From: Bacteroidales bacterium
GTDB lineage: Bacteria; Bacteroidota; Bacteroidia; Bacteroidales; UBA3824
Length of the DNA: 25,203 nucleotides
Reading direction: 5' to 3'
Assembly (NCBI GenBank): GCA_017543645.1
Contig: JAFYFR010000044.1
Coordinates: forward strand, 1-25,203
The notes beneath the pieces are model-generated. The model was not told the origin of the DNA. It saw nothing but the letters and a program-made list of their open reading frames with translations, and did not search any database. Below are positions 11,301 to 16,747 of this stretch, one piece after another (position 1 is the stretch's first letter; the number at the start of each line of letters is the position of its first letter). Position numbers and translations under genes: made by a program.

Positions 11301-11324
11301 CAATATCGAAAAAAACTTTTTCAT
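2388..11324 (-). CDS. Giant T9SS-targeted surface protein, 2978 aa, beta-repeat/Ig-like
   Basis: The protein begins with a signal peptide (MKKFFSILILCMMMLSMAARA). Next is a header with YSHQSGQWASFDNWTTDPSG (about residues 28-47). A very long region of short Gly/Asn/Val-rich beta-strand repeats runs to about residue 2230. A second header-like motif, FDWIGGEDNDWFNPRNW, sits near 2238-2256 and is of a type common in Bacteroidetes secreted proteins. An Ig/dystroglycan-cadherin-like domain starts with PPVVNGELAHVF near 2740. A repeated Asp/Glu/Pro/Asn linker follows at about 2839-2885. The last 80 residues are a type A T9SS C-terminal sorting domain: LYPVPSFGRVTIE, then SSSGRLIS, GVYVIRL and the final KRIVIQ. 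Such domains direct proteins across the outer membrane, where the domain is removed and the protein is anchored or released. The role is probably adhesin or surface-layer-like, but no catalytic domain was recognised. The start is fixed by the signal peptide. Confidence 0.93.
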   Translation of the reverse strand: MKKFFSILILCMMMLSMAARADRDPVHWYSHQSGQWASFDNWTTDPSGINFVNPDLETPQPGDDVTILSGVMIEFLEGNTAKGIVDDGTLEIKNITIDGTLLLSNHHTENHIISGNLDGNGRIILSGDNFPEVGGSNLFNAKGGTVEFLNTSGITLTRDIEYGNIDIVGNAIPTTVTVANSLKCTGNISLIAGATLEINAATDNQKLEVQGNIYVGEGCSWVVNDNTKPFEIDLYGDLENDGSIRLVPSALDHVADDVLTEGYADIYFKNTSADQFVMCDKTTILHRIIMQKGVNDVYKLTFTAYNKDYFKLYGCSHNASSLILEAGTFVVGGNIVFDPLQSGSDYVVPANATIVVKSGAINTMSDIVVEGKLQINNGGELKSLSDNGIILAKSGVFDVKGAGKVDVAYIKNGTSDDDYGCYSQSNGVVTVKSFELKKENSSFAITGGVLNITGGLITLLSAESNSSVTGGVINLSSDDENNGIAITSYVPFPTLNISTSLSTSINATYNQNVSTQALRINGDLSVGNNVVLQPSGNDVCIGGNLVVEGAFDANSNNTIFNGDGDGEITVPSGFEFGELTINKNNHDDIVAANTSFTVSSNLEINSGVLRNGDNDIDVKHDVIINNGKIFSRGGYIVLVDGDHTLTTIHHNPGHFGNIYFKSGSSDLVLDGPVITDNFKMPDTDLKVLLNGFTLEILKNLEGICTENRFFVNNGKASGGLKLHLTLTQGSDFEIVFHVGTETGGYTPATLNVSGSSVDHDFTGWLSVNAVDGSHPNLAGDNTDDRLCRYWIVKQNGFDNVPGEAVNYSFTPKSCTVDNSWTSAVLVPSKGWKQSEPVSNTSDVFHFHHSDYGIINGEYTCAAATCYNIKMWRTNSKLAFNNGAYRMQGINYDEDRLWRQLDAQGNETEIEGVPGPKDIAYVYFNRVHVRKDVNGVGQVVFVDTPVTHSEYESDEPEHQPRIQVNKGVKFNALRVSGEGVINQQITNTKKAPLELGDMSEFVNDRNSWIMYNIDGAEGIDGLVTYKQIPNLSIECAGPSEHSFYFKEDTKINFDVNLRGYVNYTFPETSEGNMYIGGDLYLGDWYDGKVTFNGNGEPHTLEVKGKLDYTIGEKVTDKRMITVSEGNQTAHKLIVHGDILLGDKGKLILANGGAGVNLILKGEGSEMSATDKNTNVHTLWTLEIDKERGHEFTINPDFTLVCTDDPLRLKSGHLIIKTKNKDRVYELGSDTKNFVIPADAELTTDGSSTKRATFKTRSGMVLSGKLHTIGCKWDVAGSIEYTESGSSSLEIDADYKEFEFKVGGQLRPTLTSGGSIALKLNSKFAKLSVGNNATVAANEHGLFEIVNNSELTMAAGSQVFVKNHISNSTVPDIYLDPKVYSVDTASVFYIRSGENSDKPATIFSKIEMPVVDIGFLTNNKHSQLSMMLGDLTLAGRLNIGGGSKLFTNGYNLYLKGNFYLKNKNDGFNHQKGTVYICGSTDQMFYGEPLTFYNLVKTSDKTVTFRKPITIENNAEFLDGIFRGFSVIAKGDVTNNAVFEWLGTKSVEVSGFVFESSKKQTLISNNGIFDKITIDNSYSQAGSYNVEMPTGNSFSVRKAVYLKKGKLFIGTNTMTMEKGAKFFDFAKNRYVVVTDAYAAGGVRKYFGSNETGDFTIPLGTTKYTPVIFNIEEITDGAYFQFRPVNEPPNCLLSSQLEHSLQYYWNNISEGVDNFKGTITLEHSDQNEALIKTSGCGKCNNNRTNYISAIQLYSSNKFSKSDNFTYSYNTKHLIFQFTNANSEDLSGKYIAGCKDALPDELNQVVSTEDGEFSQIVWKACDSDGNVISEDEVHNPENCYVHIKHNVKLDNHSGTHINKARIYEGGVLDLNGTMHNKLGTVFGKGTLRTDKGMLPSGVYTDFLSADGGTICYYGDGDKGSYSIMAQLDEVNNVIVEGSGLKSFPNSAVHILGNLTIRGSIDNKSNIPIYLNGDLAYECGDFMLGHGSDANIIFCGSQRQQQVSAEAGYSFSGKNSMYGIVVDNPLGVKLLTDVQLKYMLEFKRGIIDTHDGLLTITNDNPNYVVAGNSNDCFVDGPLCKYISKGNSFTFPVGANYGGELYRGDLLVQDVESDETSKWTAQYHYVDNVFNWEKQNLPQTILKSISTHEYWSVYAGNSDGVSESSCGARIATLWNEDYSKADFQNYARVRQVRYDDPNWVLSGNNPVATSVSPSIGFVASDDVMSISLKQDKPDFFTFGFDAEYEFDWIGGEDNDWFNPRNWKSNNPPSSSEDVTIASFSVDGEDNFMPVVNNPNVTATAKSLTIQTGATLTISSKSSITVSDDVVVEDGGELLLAAPTSSADNNHSIYPAGSLIYNGNFTGKVTFQRFVRGYQWERLCVPVTGYDPKPLKTCGSWYLYSYDEAKDINGADGYTYADGETDANNSTILASGWTMISDPDPTDLFSAYRYVCSKKQGPHVMSFTGTPLPNGSDSYTTKVNFSGNDIYTPEGGLPSHMLDGWNLVANPYLSAIDANELDFVNCDPVVYVHDNIDNASFAYAVPPQTVVGVLTGYNCRYIAAGQSFFVHAAPEADSYNGHITFSGKALVHGDPNDVHSTVIKRGNLTASDHADIEKLVFTTSGKGVDYRSVVFFASGATENFDSKFDAYMQSSNLQNLLMFYSFGSDKLTPLAANGLPSDIKNGGDISLGYTATTAGTYTLSLNDFSVKDAVIYLYDTKTGTKTELKQGFSCKIDVEAETDNSRFKLLFRDNHPPVVNGELAHVFVDAGKTLEQSIKEVFVDNDPDDYIADIEVTAANGGVLPSWLDFDYDKGILVGNPTDNAEGEYEMDVTATDSYGAKTTYKFIITVASVVPDNPSEDPVVPDNPSEDPVVPENPADNPEEESNTEDADKPIDNVETAVSQPVDEQDVMVRLYPVPSFGRVTIELGNLIEETGTVQMYIYSSSGRLISHRSISDSIYELDLTGCRGVYVIRLQTPSKSIVKRIVIQ
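2731..2801. repeat. 30-bp in-frame tandem repeat in the linker of the giant protein
   Basis: Two identical 30-base units (2731-2760 and 2761-2790) are followed by a partial third copy (2791-2801) that diverges after TCAGGAACAAC. A diverged copy seems to precede them. Each unit encodes ten residues, PDNPSEDPVV in the protein sense. The repeats lie between the Ig-like domain and the sorting domain, so a change in copy number would alter linker length without a frameshift. Confidence 0.95.
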
Positions 11325-11362
11325 AGCTCAAAAATAATGATTTATTTATATCTTTTTGTCCG

Positions 11363-11370
11363 CAAAAGTA
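11363..11370 (-). promoter_or_regulatory. Candidate -7 box for the 2978-aa gene
   Basis: On the minus strand the sequence is TACTTTTG, an exact TAnnTTTG match, 38 bases upstream of the start codon. A TTTG lies only 12 bases further upstream (11383-11386), which is too close for a normal -33, so the call rests on the -7 box alone. Confidence 0.4.
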
Positions 11371-11411
11371 CATTTATTATGGCAAACGATGTATAAAAAA
11401 ACAGTTTTTTT

Positions 11412-11419
11412 TAAATTTG
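11412..11419 (+). promoter_or_regulatory. Candidate -7 box for the ABC ATPase gene
   Basis: TAAATTTG matches TAnnTTTG and is preceded by a T-run. The same T-run plus TAAATTTGCG context precedes the gene at 15164. No -33 match is seen at the right distance. Transcription would start near 11426, giving a leader of only about 10 nt before the ATG at 11435. Confidence 0.4.
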
Positions 11420-11434
11420 CGGCATATAAACACA

Positions 11435-12136
11435 ATGGCTACCATTCTATCCACCGAATCACTCTCAATAGGCTACCGCAGGAAGCCGCTTCTGAGCGGA
11501 ATCTACCTCCATCTCCGTTCAGGCCGCCTCACCATGCTCACAGGTATTAACGGCACAGGCAAGTCTACCCTGATTAAAACCCTGACCAACATTATCAAGC
11601 CTATAGAAGGCAAAATCTACATTCTCAACCGCGAGATAAGCGCCATACCGGCCAAAGAGTTTTCAAAACTTGTGGCTGTGGTGCTTACCGACCGGCTCGA
11701 AAGCGAAAACTTCACGGCTATGGAGGTAATATCCTTCGGCCGCAGTCCGTACACAGGATTTTTTGGACAACTCAGCAGCAACGATGATACTATTATAAAA
11801 GGTGTGGCGGAACAATTACACCTCTCCCCCCTCCTATCCAAAAAATTCTACGAACTATCCGACGGACAGAAACAGAAAGTACTTATTGCCAAAGCATTAG
11901 CTCAACAAGCAAAAATAATAATCTTAGACGAACCCACCGCATTCCTCGACTTTAAAGCCAAGGACGAGATTTTTGCCCTGCTGAAACGCATTGCCACACA
12001 AAACAATATCGCCATTCTTGCCGCCACACACGATATTTATCAGGCAGAAAAGTATGCCGATGAGTTTTGGATAATTGACGAAGAAGGGATAACAATCAGT
12101 AGAGACGCGCCATGGCACGACTCTACAAATAAATAA
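11435..12136 (+). CDS. ABC transporter ATP-binding protein, FecE/BtuD type
   Basis: This is the ATPase subunit that powers import of siderophores, haem or cobalamin through an inner-membrane permease; which of these cannot be told. The 233-aa protein has Walker A GINGTGKST (37-45), the ABC signature LSDGQ (141-145), Walker B ILDEP with D165/E166, and the switch histidine in AATHD (H199). The stretch VVLTDRLESENFTAMEVISF in the Q-loop area is typical of the FecE-like subgroup. I chose the ATG at 11435. A TTG six codons upstream (11417) is in frame but falls inside the likely promoter -7 box. No permease or binding-protein gene is adjacent, so it must work with a partner encoded elsewhere. It is convergent with the CapA-like gene, with only four bases between the stop codons. 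Confidence 0.88.
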   Translation: MATILSTESLSIGYRRKPLLSGIYLHLRSGRLTMLTGINGTGKSTLIKTLTNIIKPIEGKIYILNREISAIPAKEFSKLVAVVLTDRLESENFTAMEVISFGRSPYTGFFGQLSSNDDTIIKGVAEQLHLSPLLSKKFYELSDGQKQKVLIAKALAQQAKIIILDEPTAFLDFKAKDEIFALLKRIATQNNIAILAATHDIYQAEKYADEFWIIDEEGITISRDAPWHDSTNK

Positions 12137-12140
12137 TTAC

Positions 12141-13268
12141 CTATTTTTCTGTAACGAAACCATCATCGCTAATCAACGGCTCGTTGTCGTAAATATCGCT
12201 GTGAGTGAGGTCTTTAATAACCTTTATTACACGTTTTTGCGAGTCGATGTGAGGACCTTTGTTCGGGGGTTTGATTTGGTAAGTAGGGATAATCTGCGCA
12301 GAGATAAAATTGCCGGTCTTGCGATCCATTTTTACGCGGAAAATCGGCGCGAGTCCGTTGACACCTTTTATATTAATATTGCTGTAAGTGGCAAAATTGC
12401 CCATCGAATACGCTATAAACTTGCCTTTGTACACCTCGATGGCGCGTGTAACATGAGGGCCGTGTCCGAGAACAATATCCGCTCCGGCATCTATCACCGT
12501 ATGCGCAAACTGGTAGACATTGCCACGGTTCTGACCCAAAAACGATTCATACTGACGGGTAACATGCTGATAGTTTGCACCTTCTGCGCCACCGTGGAAC
12601 GACACAATTACAATATCACAAGTCTCTTTAAGTTTTTTTACAAGTGCGCAGGCGTTGGCGTGGTCAGTTATCTGAACAGTGCCCTGGTTGGGTGCAAAAG
12701 CGCAGAATCCGTACTTAACGCCATTGACCTCAAACTCTGCAGTCGGCTTTTCGGTAAATCCTGCCCAGTTGATTTCCAAACTGTCTAACAGATGTTTAGC
12801 GTTAGTCTTTCCATATTCGCCAAAGTCGCCGCTGTGGTTGTTGGCAACGCTAACCAAGTTAAAACCAGCATCTTTAAAGCAATTGGCATATTTTCGTGGC
12901 ATACCAAAAGTAAAACAGGTCTTGGGGTCGTTGCAGTTTTTTGCGCCGAGCTTGGTATCAGTAAAAGTGCCTTCCACATTGCAGAAAACCACGTCGGACG
13001 AATCGAAATATGGACGCACCTCGTCTAAAAGATGGCTTGCGTCGTTGTTAGGCGGGCAGTAGCTCATATCTGGAACAATGCTGCCGAGCATAATGTCGCC
13101 AACGGCTGTAATAGTTATGGTGTCGGGCAAAGTGTCCTTTTCCTGAGGGAAAATCTGAAGGTTAAAAGGATTGTCTAAACCCTGTGGAACTGTATCCTGA
13201 GCGTTAACTGACTGCACTAAAGCAAGGCCGAGCGCAACAGCCGGGATAGTAGAAAAAAAATTTTTCAT
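12141..13268 (-). CDS. CapA-family (PGA_cap) metallophosphatase-like exported protein
   Basis: The 375-aa protein starts with a Sec signal peptide (MKNFFSTIPAVALGLALVQS then VNAQ). The rest fits the CapA/poly-gamma-glutamate capsule family, a calcineurin-like metallophosphatase fold: AVGDIMLG, VEGTFTD, ANNHSGDFG, VSFHGGAE, and ADIVLGHGPHVTR followed by AYSMGNF. These blocks carry the Asp, Asn and His residues expected to bind metal. In Bacillus CapA is needed for capsule polymer synthesis, but in Bacteroidetes stand-alone members have no proven role, and no capB/capC partners are nearby. An upstream ATG at 13301 overlaps the promoter and would add residues before the signal peptide, so the ATG at 13268 is preferred. 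It has its own promoter. Confidence 0.85.
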   Translation of the reverse strand: MKNFFSTIPAVALGLALVQSVNAQDTVPQGLDNPFNLQIFPQEKDTLPDTITITAVGDIMLGSIVPDMSYCPPNNDASHLLDEVRPYFDSSDVVFCNVEGTFTDTKLGAKNCNDPKTCFTFGMPRKYANCFKDAGFNLVSVANNHSGDFGEYGKTNAKHLLDSLEINWAGFTEKPTAEFEVNGVKYGFCAFAPNQGTVQITDHANACALVKKLKETCDIVIVSFHGGAEGANYQHVTRQYESFLGQNRGNVYQFAHTVIDAGADIVLGHGPHVTRAIEVYKGKFIAYSMGNFATYSNINIKGVNGLAPIFRVKMDRKTGNFISAQIIPTYQIKPPNKGPHIDSQKRVIKVIKDLTHSDIYDNEPLISDDGFVTEK

Positions 13269-13298
13269 CGTTGCATATAAAATTTGGTTAACAGGTTT

Positions 13299-13330
13299 CA
13301 AAATTACAATTATTGCACCAGAATCCCAAA
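13299..13330 (-). promoter_or_regulatory. Promoter of the CapA-like gene
   Basis: On the minus strand a -33 TTTG (13327-13330) lies exactly 20 bases upstream of a -7 box TAATTTTG (13299-13306). This is the best Bacteroidetes-type promoter match in the window. It lies 30 bases upstream of the start codon and just past the tRNA terminator. Confidence 0.75.
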
Positions 13331-13340
13331 AGTAATGGCA

Positions 13341-13372
13341 ATAAAAAAGCCCGAAACAAAAATCTCGGGCTT
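13341..13372 (-). terminator. Terminator of tRNA-Arg
   Basis: The arms AAGCCCGA (13347-13354) and TCGGGCTT (13365-13372) form a perfect 8-bp stem. On the minus strand the hairpin is followed by a run of U. It starts six bases after the tRNA 3' end. Confidence 0.9.
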
Positions 13373-13378
13373 GAAACG

Positions 13379-13452
13379 TGATCCGGGAGCGATTCGAACG
13401 CTCGACCCACAGCTTAGAAGGCTGTTGCTCTATCCAGCTGAGCTACCGGACC
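13379..13452 (-). tRNA. tRNA-Arg (anticodon UCU)
   Basis: The minus strand folds as a full cloverleaf. The acceptor stem is GGTCCGG/CCGGATC with one G-U pair, the D-arm is GCTC...GAGC, and the anticodon arm is ACAGC/GCTGT with loop CTTCTAA and anticodon TCT (13416-13418). The T-arm is GAGCG-TTCGAAT-CGCTC and the discriminator base is A. CCA is not encoded. It reads AGA codons. Confidence 0.97.
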
Positions 13453-13466
13453 TCAATTTTCGGGTG

Positions 13467-13496
13467 CAAAGATACTATATTATTTTATTTTACAAA
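13467..13496 (-). promoter_or_regulatory. Promoter of tRNA-Arg
   Basis: On the minus strand the -7 box TATCTTTG (13467-13474) and a -33 TTTG (13493-13496) are 18 bases apart. Transcription would begin a few bases before the tRNA 5' end at 13452. The TATCTTTGC form also occurs before the helicase gene. Confidence 0.65.
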
Positions 13497-13562
13497 AAAT
13501 ATTTCAAACCTTTTTTGCAAAAAATATTTAAATAATTAATAATCAGACATAAATAGCGGCTA

Positions 13563-14987
13563 TTATTCAAAAAACTCGTTTTTGAAATTCACCAGATAGA
13601 CCTTTTCGGTGGCGCGGGTGAATGCGGTGTAGAGCCAGCGGAGATATTCGCGGTCTATCATCTCGTCGGTGATGTAGCCCTGGTCGATAAAGACATTACT
13701 CCACTGTCCGCCCTGGCTCTTGTGGCACGTAACGGCGTAGGCAAACTTAACCTGAAGCGCGTTGAAATACTCGTTCTTCTTGATTTCCTTATACATATCG
13801 CTCTTGCTCATTCCGGTGTAATCCTCGCAGACTGCTCGGTAAAGGCGTTCGGCATCTTCGGAGGTGAGAGCGGGACTTTGGCTGTTGAGACATTCCAAAA
13901 TTATCTTCGCCGAAAACTCCAGATTGTCGTAATCGGGAAAACGCAAATCCACATTCACAAACGTAAATCCGTAGAGATGCTCATAACGTCCCACGCGAGT
14001 TACCTCGGCAATATCACCGTTGGCAATAAAGTCGGTGTCTTTCATGTCCTTGGTGTAGAAGTAGTTGTTTTTCACCACCATAACAATGTCGCCCGACGAA
14101 ATCTGCTCCTCGCGCCAAAAAATACGGCTGCGGATACCGGCGTTATAAATTCCTGCATTCTTGTTCGACCGCGTAACCACCAATGTATCAAGTTGTCCGT
14201 AGTGGTCGTATGAATATTCGAGTTTTTCAAGAAGGTCGGCACCGGTGATGCGTTCCACATCTGTAAAACCGTCCAAGGTAAACTTAGGAAACAGATTCTG
14301 ACCTTCCACAGCCGAATCAACAATTCGGCGAAGCTGCGTGGCGTTGTAGAGAATACCGCTCTCGGTGGCCTGACGGACAACATTCGACAGCACCGCCGAA
14401 TCCACATTCATGCCGTAAGTTTCGAGTTCGGCAATGTCGAGCGCGGGCGAAACCGTCTCTCCCACCGGCGGCAGCTGTCCTGAATCGCCTACAAGCATCA
14501 GCCGGCAATTGTTACCCGAAAATACATACGAAATCAAATCGTCCAACAATCTGCCCGACCCGAAAACCGTATCTCCTCCCCCCTGCGAAATCATCGAAGC
14601 TTCGTCTATAATAAATAAGGTGTCGGCAGAAATATTTGGCGAAAGCGAAAAACTGCTGTCAATAACCGCCGCCGACTTCTGTCTGTAGATAGTCTTATGT
14701 ATCGTAAATGCCTTATGATTAGAAAATTGCGAAAAAACCTTGGCAGCCCTTCCCGTAGGAGCCATAAGCACGCACTGCACCTTAAGCGATGTGAGGGTCT
14801 TTACCAACGCGCTTGTAAGGCTGGTCTTGCCAGTACCGGCGTAACCGTAGAGCACAAAGATTTCGGGCGACGAAGAATCGCGACTCGTAATAAAACGCGA
14901 AATTTTTTTTGCAGCGGCATCTTGGTCGGGCGTAGGCTCAAAACCGAGATTCTGCATCATAATGTCATAAATAAAATCCTGATTCAT
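13563..14987 (-). CDS. RecD/Pif1-like superfamily 1 ATP-dependent DNA helicase
   Basis: The 474-aa protein has the full set of SF1B helicase motifs. These are Walker A GYAGTGKTS (48-56), motif Ia MAPTGRAAKV, Walker B IIDEASMI (about 126-133), motif III VGDSGQLPPV (166-175), and the C-terminal TCHKSQGGQW and LYTAFTRATEKVYLV motifs of the UvrD_C_2 region. It lacks the long N-terminal part of true RecD or RecD2, which fits the short stand-alone RecD-like helicases (DUF-free, about 470 aa) common in Bacteroidetes. It would unwind DNA 5' to 3' in repair or replication restart; the exact role is not known. It is divergent from the gene at 15164. No terminator is evident after its stop, and tRNA-Arg follows about 110 bases downstream. 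Confidence 0.88.
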   Translation of the reverse strand: MNQDFIYDIMMQNLGFEPTPDQDAAAKKISRFITSRDSSSPEIFVLYGYAGTGKTSLTSALVKTLTSLKVQCVLMAPTGRAAKVFSQFSNHKAFTIHKTIYRQKSAAVIDSSFSLSPNISADTLFIIDEASMISQGGGDTVFGSGRLLDDLISYVFSGNNCRLMLVGDSGQLPPVGETVSPALDIAELETYGMNVDSAVLSNVVRQATESGILYNATQLRRIVDSAVEGQNLFPKFTLDGFTDVERITGADLLEKLEYSYDHYGQLDTLVVTRSNKNAGIYNAGIRSRIFWREEQISSGDIVMVVKNNYFYTKDMKDTDFIANGDIAEVTRVGRYEHLYGFTFVNVDLRFPDYDNLEFSAKIILECLNSQSPALTSEDAERLYRAVCEDYTGMSKSDMYKEIKKNEYFNALQVKFAYAVTCHKSQGGQWSNVFIDQGYITDEMIDREYLRWLYTAFTRATEKVYLVNFKNEFFE

Positions 14988-15023
14988 AACAAATTAACAA
15001 CTAACAAAAGCATTTGTGCGAAA

Positions 15024-15031
15024 CAAAGATA
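15024..15031 (-). promoter_or_regulatory. Candidate -7 box for the RecD-like helicase gene
   Basis: The minus strand reads TATCTTTG, identical to the tRNA -7 box. A TTTG lies about 23 bases upstream, slightly too far for a standard -33. The leader would be about 30 nt. Confidence 0.45.
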
Positions 15032-15051
15032 AAAAAAACCAGAATATCAGC

Positions 15052-15128
15052 GCGCAAATTTTTTTTACAAAAAAAAAAAGAAAAACGTTAATATTTTATT
15101 GAATATTGATTTTTTTTTAAATTTGCGC
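15052..15128. repeat. 10-bp inverted repeat in the divergent promoter region
   Basis: GCGCAAATTT (15052-15061) and AAATTTGCGC (15119-15128) are perfect inverse copies 57 bases apart, between divergent genes. The spacer contains an A11 run (15069-15079) and a T9 run (15110-15118). The right arm contains most of the -7 box for the gene at 15164. Confidence 0.7.
15118..15125 (+). promoter_or_regulatory. Candidate -7 box for the gene at 15164
   Basis: TAAATTTG is an exact TAnnTTTG match 38 bases upstream of the ATG, preceded by a T-run. A TTG lies 16 bases upstream (15099-15101), closer than usual. Confidence 0.45.
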
Positions 15129-15163
15129 AAACAAAATAAAAAGTAAAAATAAAATCTCATACA

Positions 15164-15805
15164 ATGAAAAAAATTATTATTCAAGTAGTTTTGGCAGTCC
15201 TGATAGTATTTCTGGGCTATTGCATCTACGAAAGTATCATGCAGCCGATTCGTTTTCAAAAACAAGCAGACTGGCGCTACGAACGCACCAAACAGAGCTT
15301 AATTAATATCCGCGATGCTCAGGTGGCTTTCAAAAGTATCTATGGCAAGTACACCAACAATTTCGACACTCTTCAAGACTTTGTTAAAAACGGAAAACTC
15401 AGGATAGTGAAAGCTATCGGCGACATTCCTGACAGTTTTTTCAACAAATATCCCAGAAAGGTTGCTGAAATGAAGGCTATCGAAGCAGGAATCGTAAAAC
15501 GCGACACAGTAACAGTTCCCTGCTACGACTCGCTCTGCTCAGGCAAATATCCGCTCGACTCGCTCAGATACGTTCCTCTGACCGGCGGAAAAATCTTCGA
15601 ATTAGACACCGCCTCCATCGAGACAGCTTCAAAAATCGTAGTTCCCGTTTTCGAGGCTAAAGCTCACAACGACATCTACATGCTCGGTCTCGACCGTCAG
15701 GAAATCGTCAACAAAACCGACGAGCAGGAGAAAAACTCTAAATATCCGGGCTTGAAAGTAGGTTCGCTCACCGAACTCAACAACAACGCTGGAAACTGGG
15801 AATAG
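15164..15805 (+). CDS. Membrane-anchored hypothetical protein, pseudopilin-like N-terminus
   Basis: I recognise no characterised family by name. The 213-aa protein has one N-terminal transmembrane helix (about residues 4-22, IIIQVVLAVLIVFLGYCIY) with a short positive start, so the rest should lie outside the cytoplasmic membrane. After the helix comes RYERTKQSLINIRDAQVAFK and a YGKYTNNFDTLQDFVK segment. This is similar in layout to type II pseudopilins, where a long helix is followed by a Tyr/Phe-rich turn. No prepilin cleavage motif (G followed by FxxxE) is present, so a true pilin is doubtful. It has its own -7 box and a strong terminator, so it is probably monocistronic. It precedes DUF3822-rsmD. 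Confidence 0.75.
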   Translation: MKKIIIQVVLAVLIVFLGYCIYESIMQPIRFQKQADWRYERTKQSLINIRDAQVAFKSIYGKYTNNFDTLQDFVKNGKLRIVKAIGDIPDSFFNKYPRKVAEMKAIEAGIVKRDTVTVPCYDSLCSGKYPLDSLRYVPLTGGKIFELDTASIETASKIVVPVFEAKAHNDIYMLGLDRQEIVNKTDEQEKNSKYPGLKVGSLTELNNNAGNWE

Positions 15806-15829
15806 TATTCTCCTCGTAAAAAATTATGA

Positions 15830-15874
15830 AAATCTCCAAAATTCTTGCACAAGATTTTGGAGATTTCCTTTTTT
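15830..15874 (+). terminator. Terminator after the 213-aa gene
   Basis: A perfect 12-bp stem is formed by AAATCTCCAAAA (15830-15841) and TTTTGGAGATTT (15855-15866), followed by CC and T6 (15869-15874). It begins 24 bases after the stop codon. Confidence 0.88.
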
Positions 15875-15887
15875 ATGCGTATATTTA
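15856..15887 (+). promoter_or_regulatory. Promoter candidate for DUF3822-rsmD, nested in a terminator
   Basis: A -33 TTTG (15856-15859) lies in the right arm of the terminator stem. It is exactly 20 bases before TATATTTA (15880-15887), a near match to the -7 box TAnnTTTG with one change at the last base. The predicted start is near 15894, which gives a short leader to the ATG at 15911. Confidence 0.5.
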
Positions 15888-15910
15888 GAGCCGTAAAAAA
15901 TCAATTCGCA

Positions 15911-16747
15911 ATGAAAGACATAAAAAATTTTATATCATCGTTTAACATCAATAAAACAAGCACTTACAACCTTTCGCTGCAAATCAGCCGACGTGGTTAC
16001 ACCTATTGTATATTAGACTCGTACTCCAAAGAGTACGTCGCCCTCAAGCACATTGGCTACGACAGCGAACTCAACGATGAGAACCTTTACGACAGAATCA
16101 AGAGCAACCTCTCCGACGACGCTTTCATAGGCAAGAGCTACAAGTCGGTAGACCTGATTTTTGTAACCGCCAAAAACGTGATTGTACCAAACACAGTTTT
16201 CGACAAGGCCAAAATCAAAGAGATTGCCAGTGCAAACTTTGATATTTCCGACAAAGAGGAGATTCATTTCAACAAAATCAAATCTATCTCGGCTTGCAAC
16301 GTGTTTGTGGTGCCGTCGTTTATCACCACGCTGATGGTCAACACTTTCCCCGAAATCAATTTCTACCATCAGGGCACACCTTTTATCGAAAACGCTATCA
16401 GCAGTTTTGGCAACATCCTATGCGTGTCGGTAAACTTCTACTACGACGCCATCGACATCGCCATCACCGACAAAGGCAAACTGCTGTTCTACAACACATT
16501 CCCTTACAAAACCGACATGGACGTGCTTTACATACTTTCGTCGGTAATCGAAAAAACCAACACCGACAAAGCCACTCCAATCATGCTCTCGGGATATGTC
16601 AACAAGAAAGACGATGTTTTCAAACTGATATACAAGTATTTTCCCAATGTCTACACCGCAGACCTCTACAACGACTTCCGTTTTCCGTTTGCCGACATTC
16701 AGGAACATCAGTTCTATAACCTCATGAACTTGCCATGCGTATCATAA
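15911..16747 (+). CDS. DUF3822 family protein
   Basis: The 278-aa protein is of the Bacteroidetes DUF3822 type, recognised from its sequence character and from its place directly before rsmD. Members are thought to have an RNase H/actin-like fold, but no activity is known. Visible features are LQISRRGYTYCILDS near the N-terminus and repeated beta-strands with short acidic loops, such as VNFYYDAIDIAITDKGKLLF. There is no signal peptide, so it is cytoplasmic. In-frame TTG (15845) and ATG (15875) starts lie in or right after the upstream terminator, so I take the ATG at 15911, downstream of the promoter. Its last 13 bases overlap the start of rsmD, which suggests translational coupling. Confidence 0.72.
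   Translation: MKDIKNFISSFNINKTSTYNLSLQISRRGYTYCILDSYSKEYVALKHIGYDSELNDENLYDRIKSNLSDDAFIGKSYKSVDLIFVTAKNVIVPNTVFDKAKIKEIASANFDISDKEEIHFNKIKSISACNVFVVPSFITTLMVNTFPEINFYHQGTPFIENAISSFGNILCVSVNFYYDAIDIAITDKGKLLFYNTFPYKTDMDVLYILSSVIEKTNTDKATPIMLSGYVNKKDDVFKLIYKYFPNVYTADLYNDFRFPFADIQEHQFYNLMNLPCVS

Noticed and set aside
11417..11434. TTG start for the ABC ATPase
   Set aside because: It falls in the likely -7 promoter box; the ATG at 11435 gives a normal family N-terminus.
13269..13301. Upstream ATG for the CapA-like protein
   Set aside because: It would put 11 residues ahead of a normal signal peptide and overlaps the best promoter in the window.
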